In this document: piece after piece, positions 11,478 through 23,224 of the stretch
Numbering within the stretch: the stretch's first letter is position 1
Layout of the letters: every line of letters starts with the position of its first letter
Source: Ryuthela nishihirai
Taxonomy: Eukaryota > Arthropoda > Arachnida > Araneae > Heptathelidae
Reading direction: 5' to 3'
Length of the DNA stretch: 64,000 nt
NCBI GenBank assembly: GCA_038380435.1
Contig: JAWZYU010000034.1
Span: 4,012,704-4,076,703 of the forward strand
Made by a program: the position numbers and the translations under genes
The notes under the pieces: model-generated
Database searches by the model: none
What the model was told of the DNA's origin: nothing
Seen by the model: the letters and a program-made list of their open reading frames with translations, nothing else

Positions 11478-12200
11478 TCAAAGCCAACAGTGGAGCCCAA
11501 CTCTGTGGATACTATTTATTGAGGGTAGACAACTTTTTTTTTTGGCATTAAGACATTTTTTCCTATTTCCCAAATTCTCTAACAAACAATCATTTTTTTT
11601 AAATATATTTTTTGAACACCAGATAACCATTTCTAGAGTTGTTCCAATACAGTGGCCAAATTCACAACTTGAATGATAATCAAGTAATTCTGCATCACGT
11701 AAAAGACTGGTTGTGATTAAAGTAACAACATTTCTTAGATTTACCATTTCCATAAATTCTTCTTCAAATTCAGTACACAATTTTTTCATAGTAATATCAT
11801 TTAGTAATACAACATTAATTACTATCTCATTTGGGCAAAAAAAGACTGCCTCTATCAAATTTTTGTAAATACTTAAATTTTACATCCAATTCTACTTTTT
11901 TTTATCAAATAATAGTAAATTTTTACCATGATCACATTTCAAACTTTTCAAAACTGAAAATATACAATAACCTGTTATATATACAATTACAGGAAGAGAG
12001 TTATCACAATCAGACAAATCTGAAGGAAGCACTGTAATGTTAAATTTTAAGCTAATAGGCATAAAATTCATTTCCTTAAAATCATCTTTAAAATCCAAAT
12101 CGGTTATTTTAATTTTTCCACTTGACTTAGTGGGAAGTTTCAACAGTGACTGCACTCTTAATTTTGTTTCACATTCAAATAATTGACATACTTATATTAT
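11478..12200 (-). pseudogene. P-type transposase C-terminal segments
   Basis: Two frames (11892-12200 and 11478-11858) follow the core. The first contains VYITGYCIFSVLKSLKCDH, resembling the GY...C..C region near the end of P-type proteins. The second contains SSCEFGHCIGTTLEMVIWC, resembling the terminal C..H segment. They are separated by a stop and shift near 11875. Assignment is weaker than for the central part. Confidence 0.6.
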
Positions 12201-12482
12201 ATTGGCTTCCAGCTAACTGCCTGTAGAGGCCGAAACGACTCACTAAATTATCAGTTTGAACAGTTTGATATACCAGGTAAAATATATTTTGAGTTCAGAG
12301 GTACAATATGAAGCAATTTCCAGCAATGAATATGTACTAAGTCTTAACGCAGAATGGGTTTCTTTCGTTAGTATACCAGTTGTACAACTCATCTGTTCCC
12401 ATTTATCTAGTCAACAATAAAGTAAAATAAATACCTCCTCAAGCAGCTGCTTGCCACAGAGGGCTGACAGGAGCCTGTTAGT

Positions 12483-13153
12483 TTATATGCCATAGTAGAA
12501 GGTCTGAGAGGATGGCAGGACCTCAGCAGAAAAATCACGCATACATTTATTCAGGAAAGAATTCAGAAATGAGACATTTTCATCTGACTCTGAACACGTT
12601 AATGGCATTTGGTGTTTGTTATTCAAGCGTTCACCTTTAAAAGGTGATTTTACATATACAATATGCCACCATGTTAAAATGAACTTAATGAAATCTGATG
12701 TATCTTGGTGATGTAACAATTTGTGCTTTTCACCTATTTCTAAAAGTCCATTAACTACAAAGTCATTAAAAATATTTAAGACTAATTTAACATTTTGTCT
12801 CAAAAGGTTACTTGGGTTCAAAGTTCTATACGACAGATTAAATCTATGTTTTAACCATGAGTTTGCTTCAATTTTATGCAGTTCTATAAGGGTTGATAAG
12901 GATGCAATTTTGAACGATAAATACTATATCCATTATTTACAAAATGTGGATAGTACATACGTTTTTCAATATGTTTTTGATTTAGCCAGTTATTTCTGAT
13001 ACACTTCAACAAATGAACTGGGTCAGTAAGAAAAAAATAAAGGTCTTGATTTATCTGATGGATGAGGATATACAATTTGAACTTTACGGGAGAAAGACTT
13101 AATGACATACTCTTAAGACTGATAGAATTATTGTCAGCTACGACACATATCAT
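12483..13153 (-). pseudogene. P-type transposase central segment
   Basis: The frame at 12884-13153 carries LYFFLTDPVHLLKCIRNNW followed by a YPHF-like block. After a frameshift near 12900 the reading continues as ASLSTLIELHKIEA, LKHRFNLSYRTL and NPSNLLRQNVKLVLNIFND to about 12483. This succession matches the conserved helical core of P-element transposases. A single shift separates two otherwise continuous frames. Confidence 0.8.
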
Positions 13154-13256
13154 AAAAAAAACAATTTCTTCCTAACCAATGATATTTTTTTTTAAATAAT
13201 GCTGTAAAGAATATCAGCATTTATTTCTTTTATTGATATCAGCAGAATATCAGCAT

Positions 13257-13526
13257 TTATTGTTTGGCTGGTGATATGTGAACTACATCTTTATAGTTGG
13301 AAAGCAAACTAGTTATAAATACTTGGGCACTGGTTGCCATGTTTTGTGTGTCAAATGACAGACCAACAAGGTTACTACATTTGAAATCCAAATACTGTTT
13401 GAGATGAATTTCATCAAGCCTTAAAATCACTTTTTTATCTGTATCACTCAAAAAAAAATATTTTTGCCTGACATATGATAAAAAATTTGAATCTACTTTC
13501 TGTATAGCAGGATTGACATTAATGTT
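13257..13526 (-). pseudogene. P-type transposase segment with DEIHLK motif
   Basis: The segment encodes about 88 recognisable residues, including LSDTDKKVILRLDEIHLKQ, SNLVGLSFD and a stop after HISPAKQ. The Asp in LDEIHLK fits the first acidic catalytic residue of the P-transposase core. The upstream part of this open frame (13527-13643) comes from the satellite and only looks like coding because the 37-bp units lack stops locally. Confidence 0.75.
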
Positions 13527-16357
13527 CTTCCAAGAGATAATCTCTTGGAACCTTTTCTCAGTTCTTCCAAGAGATAATCTCTTGGAACCTTTTGTCAGTT
13601 CTTCCAAGAGATAATCTCTTGGAACCTTTATCAGTTCTTCCAAGAGATAATCTCTTGGTACCTTTTGTCAGTTCTTCTTCCAAGAGATAATCTCTTGGAA
13701 CCTTTTGTCAGTTCTTCCAAGAGATAATCTCTTGGTACCTTTTGTCAGTTCTTCTTCCAAGAGATTCAAAATAATCTCTTGTCAGTTCTTCCAAGAGATA
13801 ATCTCTTGGAAGAACTGACTAAAGGAACCTCTCGGAACCTTTTGTCAGTTCTTCCAAGAGATAATCTCTTGGTACCTTTTGTCAGTTCTTCTTCCAAGAG
13901 GTAATCTCTTGGTACCTTTTGTCAGTTCTTCCAAGAGATAATCTCTTGGTACCTTTTGTCAGTTCTTCTTCCAAGAGAAATTTGAATCTACTAAAAAATT
14001 TGAATCTACTTTCTGTATAGCAGGATTGACATTAATGTTCTTCCAAGAGATAATCTCTTGGAACCTTTTCTCAGTTCTTCCAAGAGATAATCTCTTGGAA
14101 CCTTTTGTCAGTTCTTCCAAGAGATAATCTCTTGGAACCTTTGTCAGTTCTTCCAAGAGATAATCTCTTGGTACCTTTTGTCAGTTCTTCTTCCAAGAGA
14201 TAATCTCTTGGAACCTTTTGTCAGTTCTTCCAAGAGATAATCTCTTGGTACCTTTTGTCAGTTCTTCTTCCAAGAGATTCAAAATAATCTCTTGTCAGTT
14301 CTTCCAAGAGATAATCTCTTGGAAGAACTGACTAAAGGAACCTCTCGGAACCTTTTGTCAGTTCTTCCAAGAGATAATCTCTTGGTACCTTTTGTCAGTT
14401 CTTCTTCCAAGAGGTAATCTCTTGGTACCTTTTGTCAGTTCTTCCAAGAGATAATCTCTTGGTACCTTTTGTCAGTTCTTCTTCCAAGAGAAATTTGAAT
14501 CTACTAAAAAATTTGAATCTACTTTCTGTATAGCAGGATTGACATTAATGTTCTTCCAAGAGATAATCTCTTGGAACCTTTTCTCAGTTCTTCCAAGAGA
14601 TAATCTCTTGGAACCTTTTGTCAGTTCTTCCAAGAGATAATCTCTTGGAACCTTTGTCAGTTCTTCCAAGAGATAATCTCTTGGTACCTTTTGTCAGTTC
14701 TTCTTCCAAGAGATAATCTCTTGGAACCTTTTGTCAGTTCTTCCAAGAGATAATCTCTTGGTACCTTTTGTCAGTTCTTCTTCCAAGAGATTCAAAGTAA
14801 TCTCTTGTCAGTTCTTCCAAGAGATAATCTCTTGGAAGAACTGACTAAAGGAACCTCTCGGAACCTTTTGTCAGTTCTTCCAAGAGATAATCTCTTGGTA
14901 CCTTTTGTCAGTTCTTCTTCCAAGAGGTAATCTCTTGGTACCTTTTGTCAGTTCTTCCAAGAGATAATCTCTTGGTACCTTTTGTCAGTTCTTCTTCCAA
15001 GAGAAATTTGAATCTACTAAAAAATTTGAATCTACTTTCTGTATAGCAGGATTGACATTAATGTTCTTCCAAGAGATAATCTCTTGGAACCTTTTCTCAG
15101 TTCTTCCAAGAGATAATCTCTTGGAACCTTTTGTCAGTTCTTCCAAGAGATAATCTCTTGGAACCTTTGTCAGTTCTTCCAAGAGATAATCTCTTGGTAC
15201 CTTTTGTCAGTTCTTCTTCCAAGATTATCTCTTGGAACCTTTTGTCAGTTTTCCAAGAGATAATCTCTTGGTACCTTTTGTCAGTTCTTCCAAGAGATAA
15301 TCTCTTGGAACCTTTTGTCAGTTCTTCTTCCAAGAGATAATCTCTTGGAACCTTTTGTCAGTTCTTCCAAGAGATAATCTCTTGGAACCTTTTGTCAGTT
15401 CTTCCAAGAAATAATCTCTTGGTACCTTTTGTCAGTTCTTCTTCCAAGAGACAATCTCTTGGAACCTTTTGTCAGTTCTTCCAAGAGATAATCTCTTAGT
15501 ACCTTTTGTCAGTTCTTCTTCCAAGAGATAATCTCTTGGAACCTTTTGTCAGTTCTTCCAAGAGATAATCTCTTGGTACCTTTTGTCAGTTCTTCTTCCA
15601 AGAGATAATCTCTTGGAACCTTTTGTCAGTTCTTCCAAGAGATAATCTCTTGGTACCTTTTGTCAGTTCTTCCAAGAGATAATCTCTTGGTACCTTTTGT
15701 CAGTTCTTCTTCCAAGAGATAATCTCTTGGAACCTTTTGTCAGTTCTTCCAAGAGATAATCTCTTGGAACCTTTTGTCAGCTCTTCCAAGAGATAATCTC
15801 TTGGAACCTTTTGTCAGTTCTTCCAAGAGATAATCTCTTGGTACCTTTTGTCAGTTCTTCTTCCAAGAGATAATCTCTTGGAACCTTTTGTCAGTTCTTC
15901 CAAGAGATAATCTCTTGGAACCTTTTGTCAGTTCTTCCAAGAGATAATCTCTTGGTACCTTTTGTCAGTTCTTCTTCCAAGAGATAATCTCTTGGAACCT
16001 TTTGTCAGTTCTTCTTCCAAGAAATAATCTCTTGGAACCTTTTGTCAGTTCTTCCAAGAGATAATCTCTTGGTACCTTTTGTCAGTTCTTCTTCCAAGAA
16101 ATAATCTCTGGAACCTTTTGTCAGTTCTTCCAAGAGATAATCTCTTGGTACCTTTTGTCAGTTCTTCTTCCAAGAGATTCAAAATAATCTCTTGTCAGTT
16201 CTTCCAAGAGATAATCTCTTGGAAGAACTGACTAAAGGAACCTCTCGGAACCTTTTGTCAGTTCTTCCAAGAGATAATCTCTTGGAACCTTTTATCAGTT
16301 CTTCCAAGAGATAATCTCTTGGTACCTTTTGTCAGTTCTTCTTCCAAGAGATAAGAT
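13527..16357. repeat. 37-bp palindromic satellite with 513-bp higher-order units
   Basis: About 75 units read gttcttccaagagat-a-atctcttggaaccttttgtca, with some 40-bp units carrying an extra ttc. Each contains an 11-bp perfect inverted repeat around one base, so each could form a hairpin. Between about 13.49 and 15.07 kb a 513-bp block recurs, each copy including a piece of the neighbouring transposase sequence (at 13489, 14002, 14515 and 15028). After 15.1 kb the array is simple. Confidence 0.93.
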
Positions 16358-17743
16358 AACCTTTGGGAAACTCGAAACATTTCTCTTGAAAGTCCAAAAA
16401 ACAACATTTGCCTAGAAATGTCCAAGGAAACTGTTTCTTGGAAAGTGACCACACAACCTCTCCACATCTTTCCCACCCCACCTGCAAATAAAGCTATCTC
16501 CATGAATAAAATATCTAACGGATCCCGACTTGTGATCTGATCACGTATCCCATAGACCAAAAATATCCATCAGCGACTGAGTTAATAGAATTCATTGAAC
16601 CAAGAGAAAAATTTATGCTCTTAGGCAATTAACCAAAAAAAACAATCTAAACTTAACGTTTCAGTTTTGAGTTCCCATTTCATTTCTTTCCTTCTCATAA
16701 AATCTCATCTGCAGTAAAAATAAAACCCGATCGCGTGCCCTGGTTGAGCATCCAATGACTCAAAAATACGAGAAAATTTACCCATCATTCCAAAATCCTT
16801 AACGATTTATCTATTCGTAAATGTGTGTGTGAGTGTTTTTTTTTTCTGGGGAGATTCTGGTTTACCGCTTTTTTCGATTCAAAAGCCGATGCTCTCTTTC
16901 GTTTGTCGTTGATGTTATTTCTTCTGAAGATGCTCAAACAAAATCAAACAATGAAAAAGGTTCTTTGGATTTCAGTTGAAGATAATTGCCAGTTAAAAAT
17001 GGCCGCATGGGACAAGTTTCCGGAACCTTCGAACTGGTCGTTCCGTTAACTGTCTCGTTCGCCGAGCCCGAAACATCCCCCAAATGCATCAATCGCGTGC
17101 CTTTCGTTGTTTCGCACGTGGGAGATGTTTTCGAAATTAGGGAGCTTGAGTGGGTTGGGGGGGGGGGATGGAACAAAACTGCCGTTTCTAATGGCGACGC
17201 CGCCGAAACACACACCAGCCCAGTCGTGCACTTAATAGGCAGCGTGCTGCTTTTCGTATGCTTTTTTTTAACGTAATATCGTTTTGTGGAAGAGACACTT
17301 AGGACATCGCATTTTGGAATTTGTTCTCAGCAGAAAGTGTTGCACTCTTGAGACAGAAAATTGTGTTTAGCAACATTGTTTTCTTTTGTTTGAAGAGTTG
17401 TTTTTAAGATAGAGTGAAATTAAGGGCAATTTAAGGCATCGTTTCGCAACAGAGAGCTGTTTTCAGTTGGAAAATAAAGAATGTCCTTCAGTTAGAAATG
17501 CTTCAAGAATGACACATCTTATAACACGACGACGTGAGTAACATTTCCTGTTATTTTGATATTTCTCAAGTCGTCTTATTTAAGAAGAGGGATGTTTTAT
17601 CAAATTAAGATCATATGGTGAGAATTTCACAACGAAAGACGGCACAGGTCGTGTTACAGTTCTTTTTATTTACAGCGAAATAAAGAAAATAAGCGCAGTC
17701 GCATTAAAATGTTTTAGTAAACAGAATAATTTATCTCTTGTGA
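16358..17743. other. Unassigned region with one GC-richer island
   Basis: At 16985-17240 the sequence is GC-richer and open in frames on both strands (16986-17276 plus from TTG, or ATG at 17007; 16934-17215 minus). A G tract lies at about 17157-17167. No domain is recognised. The rest is AT-rich without features. Confidence 0.4.
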
Positions 17744-18135
17744 TGGGTTGGGTTGTTTTACCTCTAAGCGGCACTTTTTCGCCCACCATGGGCGAAATGA
17801 CAAGTCACATGGACCCCGAAGGCTCGGAGACCCAGAAGAAGGATGGTGGAGGGGACCCACTGGAAGTTGGGGAGGAGACTCCAGTGGTCCTCTCCCCCAA
17901 CCCACAGAAGGTTGGGGGAGGGGACCCACTAGAACAGCTGTTGGGAGGCAGATGGTAGCCTCCCGTCAAGGCCATCCACGTGCACAGGGTATGGTTCTCC
18001 TACACACGGAGCCACGGCTTAACGTCCCATCCGACGGACGGTGGCCTTTCCAAGCCCATCGGTGTCCCCTACTGACCGTGGGCAGAGCGGGAATTTTGCG
18101 GAGATAAATCTCAACGCTGACCCAGCTGGGACACC
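17744..18135 (-). mobile_element. SINE copy with internal inverted duplication
   Basis: It runs from the tail (ggttgttttacctctaagcg) to the body end at gacccagctgggac on the reverse strand. The tRNA head is lost. Within 17845-17935 the ggggacccactgg block appears twice with an inverted copy (ccagtggtcctctcccccaa) between them. Confidence 0.85.
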
Positions 18136-18244
18136 TCGGACCAGTTCTTATGACCTCAGCCACTGGAATGGATCAGTTCCTTGATTTTGTCAGTATCAAG
18201 TCAGCGTAGTAAATATTGTCAGCATTCGCTGATTACATCCTACA

Positions 18245-19440
18245 GGAGCATACCCATTTCCTAATTATTTTCAAGAGGTTATACCCAGTTTCTCTTTATT
18301 TTCAGGGAGTTATACCCATTTTCCATTTATGTTTCAGGAAGTTATAATCATTTTTTTCCTATATTTTCTGGTAGTTATACCTGTTTTCTAATAATTTTCA
18401 GAGTCATACCCAATACCACTTTATTTTCGGAGGAGTTATACCCATTTTTTATTTATTTTCAGAGACTTATATCCATTTTATTTTTATTTTCATGGAGTTA
18501 TAAGCCATTTTCTATTTATTTTCAGAGAATTATAACCATTTTCTTTTTACTTTCAGAGAGTTATAACCATTTTCTTTTTACTTTCAGGGAGCTATGCCCA
18601 TTTTCTATTTTATTTTCAGGGAGCTATACCCATTTTCTTTTTACTTTCAGGGAGCTATATCCATTTTCTTTTTCTTTTTAGGGAGCAATACCCATTTTCT
18701 TTTTTACTTTCTGGGAGCTATACCCTTTTTTTTACTTTCAGGGAGCTATACCCATTTTCTTTTTACTTTCAGGGAGATATACGTTTTTTTTACTTTCAGG
18801 GAGCTATGCCCTTTTTGTTTACTTTCAGGAAGCTATACCCATTTTCCTTTTACTTTCAGAGAGTTATAACCATTTTCTTTTTACTTTCAGAGAGTTATAA
18901 CCATTTTCTTTTTACTTTCAGGGAGCTATACCCATTTTCTTTTTACTTTCAGGGAGCTATACCCATTTTCTTTTTCTTTTTAGGGAGCAATACCCATTTT
19001 CGTTTTTACTTTCTGGGAGCTATACTCTTTTTTTTTTACTTTCAGGGAGCTATATCCATTTTCTTTTTACTTTCAGGGAGCTATACGTTTTTTTTTACTT
19101 TCAGGGAGCTATACCCTTTTTGTTTACTTTCAGGAAGCTATACTCATTTTCTTTTTACTTTTCAGGGAGCTATACCCATTTTCTTTTTACTTTCAGGGAG
19201 CTATACCCATTTTCTTTTTACTTTCAGGGAGCTATATCCATTTTATTTTTACTTTCAGGGAGTTATACCCATTTTCTTTTTACTTTTAGGGAGCTATAGC
19301 CATTTTCTTTTTTAATTTCAGGAAGCTTTACTCGTTTTCTTTTTAACTTTCAGGGAACTATACCCATTTTTCTTTTTTACTTTCAGGGAGCTATACCCAT
19401 TTTCTTTTTTACTTTCAGGGAGCAATACCCATTTCACTTA
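18245..19440. repeat. 31-bp pyrimidine-rich tandem array
   Basis: About 38 units of roughly 31 bp read ttttactttcagggagctat plus acccattttc. Early units are diverged and later ones more uniform. Each unit has a polypyrimidine run followed by cag|g, which is the form of a 3' splice site. Plus-strand frames of up to 169 codons are period artefacts. Confidence 0.92.
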
Positions 19441-20231
19441 TTTATCAATGAGTCACGTAAATTTCATCTTTTTTTAATTCAGACAGCATAAAAAACAAAT
19501 TGCATTTACAGAAGTAATAGAAATAAAAAAAACACAACAAAAGACGATCATCAAATATTTTTCCTCCGTGAGAATTAAATTGAATGTGGACCATCGCCTC
19601 CGTAACGCAGTCAACTTTGCCAAATCGACACAAAAATGTAATTGCATTCCGTTTGCATTCAATAGCATTGTCTAGGAACTGATTCTGTCGTTACGACAAT
19701 AAAGCTGCAAAAACGCACTATTTTTTGATTGATTGATCTTTTGTTTTTTGATTTGCGACATATAGATCAGAGAAGAATCCTAGAAACTACTCCTATGTTT
19801 TTCAGGCCTTCTCTTACAAGGTCACTACTGAGCACTGCCTCAGTTAGAGCAAACCCAACACACAAAGTTTGCCTTGATGGAACAGTCGCTATCTTTCAGC
19901 ATCATTTTTCCCTAATCTATCACTCCATTTAAAGAGAGAAACAGAAAACTTGACCTCGCCTCTAGCGAATATTAAATGTTTATTTTCGAAAAAAAAAGTT
20001 TAATTTTTTATTATCTGCTTTTAACATTTTCTGAGAGCAGAAATTTGAACTAATTGATGATGTGAAAAATGCAAAATATTTATATTTTATTTCCTACACA
20101 AATGACTTTTTTAATTATCGCTTAAAATGAAAATAAAATTGTTTTTTCCCACCCCGTGGGGTCAGGTCATTGCTGCGAATCCAAACCTCTTGATTATCAG
20201 ACTCTATGAACAAACTTCGTTCCCTAAATAT
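19441..20231. other. Unassigned AT-rich region
   Basis: No recognisable gene or repeat. Short frames such as 19729-19932 plus show no domain. Confidence 0.45.
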
Positions 20232-20232
20232 T

Positions 20233-20475
20233 GGGTTGTTTTACCTCTGAGCAGAACTTTCTGCACACCATAGGCTAAATGGCCGGGTCACATGGACCCC
20301 GAAGGCTTAGAGAAGGATTGGGAAGGGGACCCACTGGAACAGCTGTTGGGAGACAGATGGTTGCCTCCCGTCAAGGCCATCCAGTGAGTTCGTTAACGTT
20401 GGGATGTTTTACCTCTGAGTGACACTTTTACCTCTTACCTCTGAGTGACACTTTTACCTCTTACCTCTGAGTGGC
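20233..20475 (-). mobile_element. SINE 3'-body fragment with 26-bp slippage repeat
   Basis: A head-less SINE body lies at 20233-20397. It is followed by a second SINE tail start in which a 26-bp piece (acctctgagtgacactttta plus cctctt) is repeated about three times. Confidence 0.8.
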
Positions 20476-20567
20476 ACCACGAGAGGTCCCAAGGAACCCC
20501 ATGTAAATGCATCCCAAACTGTTACACTACCTTGACCTGCCTATATTACCCAACTTGGCATACTAGG

Positions 20568-20862
20568 TTGGGTTGTTTTATCTCTGAGTGGCACTTTTTT
20601 GCACACCATGGGCTAAATGGCCAGGTCATAAGGACCCCGTAGGCTCAGAGAAGGTTGAGGTAGGGGACCCACTGGATCAGCTATTACGATACAGATGGTA
20701 GCCTTCCATCAAGGCCGTCCAGCGTGTTCTTTAACGTGCACAGAGTATGTCTCTCCCGAACACGAAACCATGGCTTAACGTCCCATCCAAAGGACGACGG
20801 CCTTTCCAAGCCGATCGGTGTCCCCTACTGACCGTGGGCAGGGCGGAGAATATTCCCTAAAA
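20568..20862 (-). mobile_element. SINE copy lacking tRNA head
   Basis: Reverse-strand tail and body are present up to ctgaccgtgggcagggcgg, where similarity stops. The tRNA-derived part is missing. Confidence 0.85.
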
Positions 20863-21126
20863 GTTTGTTTGAATTTCAGCTAATTGGTGATGGCGAAAAT
20901 TTCATTTTTATTGGTATTTATAAAACATAACAAAAGTTTTTGTTTGTTATTCCTTATATTTTAAAAGTTGGCTTTCACGCATCCCTCCGAGAAAAGGGGG
21001 ATGATCGTTGCTGTCAGTGGAATGTCTCATGACGATCTACCGCGGAAATTTCTGGCATAAACAGATCACTTCTATCATTCATTAAAATTTTCGTTGTTTC
21101 CATATTCAGTGATCTATAACAATGTA

Positions 21127-21470
21127 CAGTCGCTCAAAAAAATATCCGAACACTATCATTGATTACAGAATTTAGAAAAAATATATGGAAACGATTTTTT
21201 TAGAAATTAGTGATCTGGCAACCTTCGTGTCACGTGATTACAGAATTCAGGAAAAATATCTGGAGCGTGTACAGCAACTCCAGTTACCGTTCGCAGCAAA
21301 CTGGAGCGTGTGCAGTTACAAACTGCAAAAACAAGCTCCAGTTACCGTTCACAGCAAACTGGAGCGCGTGCAGTTACTGCACACGCTCCAGTTTGCTGTG
21401 AATTGTTTCCTGTCAATATTTCCGTGAGTGAACCCACACGATCTAGTATCAAAATAATGTGACCACCTAC
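21127..21470. mobile_element. Long-form foldback element
   Basis: It starts cagtcgctcaaaaaaatatc after TA and carries the arm to the cacgtga centre. It then switches to the gcgtgtgcagttac block and its palindrome, and ends in gatctagtatcaaaataatgtgaccaccta at the next element. Confidence 0.75.
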
Positions 21471-21950
21471 AGTCGCTCACAAAAGTATCCGAACAATATG
21501 GTTGATTACAGAATTCAGAAAAAATATCTGGAAACGAATATTTTAGAAATTAGTGATCTGGCAACCTTCGTGTCACGTGATTATAGAATTCAGGAAAAAT
21601 ATCTGGAGCGTGTACAGCAACTGCACACGCTTCAGTTTGCTGTGAACGGTAACTGCACACGCTCAATATTTCCGTGAGTGAGCCCACACTATCTAGTATC
21701 AAAATAATATGACCACCTTCGCTAATATGACCACCATCGCTCAAAAAAGTATCCGAACACTATGGTTGATTACAGAATTCAAAAAAAATACATGGAAACG
21801 ATTTTTTTAGAAATTAGTCATCTGGCAACCTTCGTGTCACGTGACACAAAGCTTGCCAGATCACTAATTTCTAAAAAAAATATTTGCCATATATTTTTTT
21901 TGATTTCTGTAATCAATGATAGTGTTCGGATATTTTTTTGAGCGACAGTA
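21471..21950. mobile_element. Two adjacent foldback elements
   Basis: A long-form copy (about 21473-21720) is followed by a short palindromic copy (about 21730-21950) that has both ends. Three elements in a row from 21127 share boundaries, so the family inserts next to or into itself. Confidence 0.75.
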
Positions 21951-22300
21951 AACTAAACCTACCTAGGGATTTTAAAAATGCGAAATATAATATTTCATTA
22001 ATAACAATCCAACTAAACCAAACAGTTTTGCAAGTATTTCTTAAAACAAAGCAAATTGCATTTTCCAAGCACCCTGGGCCTCACGAGTCAGCACACTATT
22101 GCCAATTAAATAACCTCCAAGACCTTCACCACCAAAAGTTCAAATTTCTAGCAAAATACATCGTTTCTAATATTCCTTTAATATTTTAGATATTTTTAAT
22201 TTTTCCACAGTCAGAGGGGCTTAGTTACAGCTTTTGGGAAATTACGAAATTTTTAATCGTAGTATTTTCTCAATAGCTATCGATCCCAAAAGAATTATTA
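21951..22300. other. Unassigned spacer
   Basis: AT-rich with a short open frame (21938-22189 plus) that overlaps the foldback end and has no recognisable domain. Confidence 0.45.
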
Positions 22301-22312
22301 ATTTATTTCTTA

Positions 22313-23024
22313 GGGTTGGGTTGTTTTACCTCTGAGTGGCGCTTTTTTGCCCACCATGGGCTAAATGGCCAGGTCACATGGACCCCGAAGGCTCTGGAAC
22401 AGCTCCACTGGAACAGCTGTTGGGAGACAGATCGTAGCCTCCCGTCAAGGCCATCCAGCGTGTTCTTTAACGTTGGGTTGTTTGACCTCTGAGCGGCACT
22501 TTTTTGCACACCATGGGTTAAATGGCCAGGTCACAAGGACCCCGAAGGCTCAGAGAAGGTTGGGGGAGGGAATCCACTGGAACAGCTGCTAGGAGACAGA
22601 TGGCAGCCTCCCGTCAAGGCCATCCAGCGTGTTCTTTAACGTTGGGTTGTTTGACCTCTGAGCGGCACTTTTTTGCACACCATGGGTTAAATGGCCAGGT
22701 CACAAGGACCCCGAAGGCTCAGAGAAGGTTGGGGGAGGGAATCCACTGGAACAGCTGCTGGGAGACAGATGGCAGCCTCCCGTCAAGGCCATCCAGCGTG
22801 TTCTTTAACGTGCACAGGGTATGGCTCTCCCGCACACTGGGCCACGGCTTAACGTCCCATGCGACGGACGGCGGCCTTTCCAAGCCCATCGGTTTCCCCT
22901 ACTGACCGTGGCAGGGTGGGGAATTTTGCGGAGATAAATCTCAACGCTGACCCAGCTGGGACTCGAACCTGGGAACTACAGATTACGAGCCTGGCGCGCT
23001 AACGATTGAGCCACCCCCGCCCCG
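22313..23024 (-). mobile_element. Trimeric SINE bounded by one target duplication
   Basis: One full copy with tRNA-like head (about 22642-23024) is joined head-to-tail to two extra 3' bodies (about 22472-22641 and 22313-22471). Internal junctions are the same: ...ttctttaacg directly followed by ttgggttg. The whole 712-bp block is flanked by a 12-bp repeat, atttatttctta, at 22301-22312 and 23025-23036. The two inner units are almost identical. Confidence 0.88.
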
Positions 23025-23224
23025 ATTTATTTCTTAAAACAAACAATTTTCTCTTAAAAAGGCCGCTTTTCCCACTGCTCTGAGATTAAAGGGTCAACTC
23101 ATTCTTCTGTCGATGGGAACTTCGTGACCTTCGCATTCCAACAACAAATCTTTCGAATTTCTAGTATAAATGCATCGTTTGCAATATTCGTTTGAATTTT
23201 TAGAATTTTAAAATTTTTCCACCG

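Larger units (their letters stand above)
11478..13526 (-). pseudogene. P-element superfamily transposase relic
   Basis: Read from high to low coordinates, four or five frame-shifted segments appear in the order expected of P-element/THAP9-type transposases. First is a block with ILRLDEIHLK (a catalytic-Asp-type motif). Next is DPVHLLKCIRNNWLNQK, a hallmark of the family. Then come NPSNLLRQNVKLVLNIFND and FIKFILTWWHIVYVKSP, and finally a Cys/His-bearing C-terminal region. The N-terminal THAP DNA-binding part is absent: coding similarity stops at about 13526, where the palindromic 37-bp array begins. Multiple stops and frameshifts make it non-functional. AT-rich codon use matches the surroundings. 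Family assignment is by remembered motif pattern and is strong for the middle segments. Confidence 0.78.

Noticed and set aside
13527..16357. CRISPR-like array of palindromic 37-bp repeats
   Set aside because: There are no unique spacers, the repeats follow each other directly, and the context is animal DNA with retroelements and P-type transposase.
16934..17276. Possible host exon in a GC-richer island
   Set aside because: Frames are open on both strands, no domain is recognised and no clear splice sites or ATG context decide the strand. It was kept only as unassigned sequence.
22303..22905. Proteins with HFFAHHGLNGQVTRTPKAQRR-like or similar sequence, found repeatedly across the window
   Set aside because: They are translations of the SINE body and recur wherever the SINE occurs, in both orientations.
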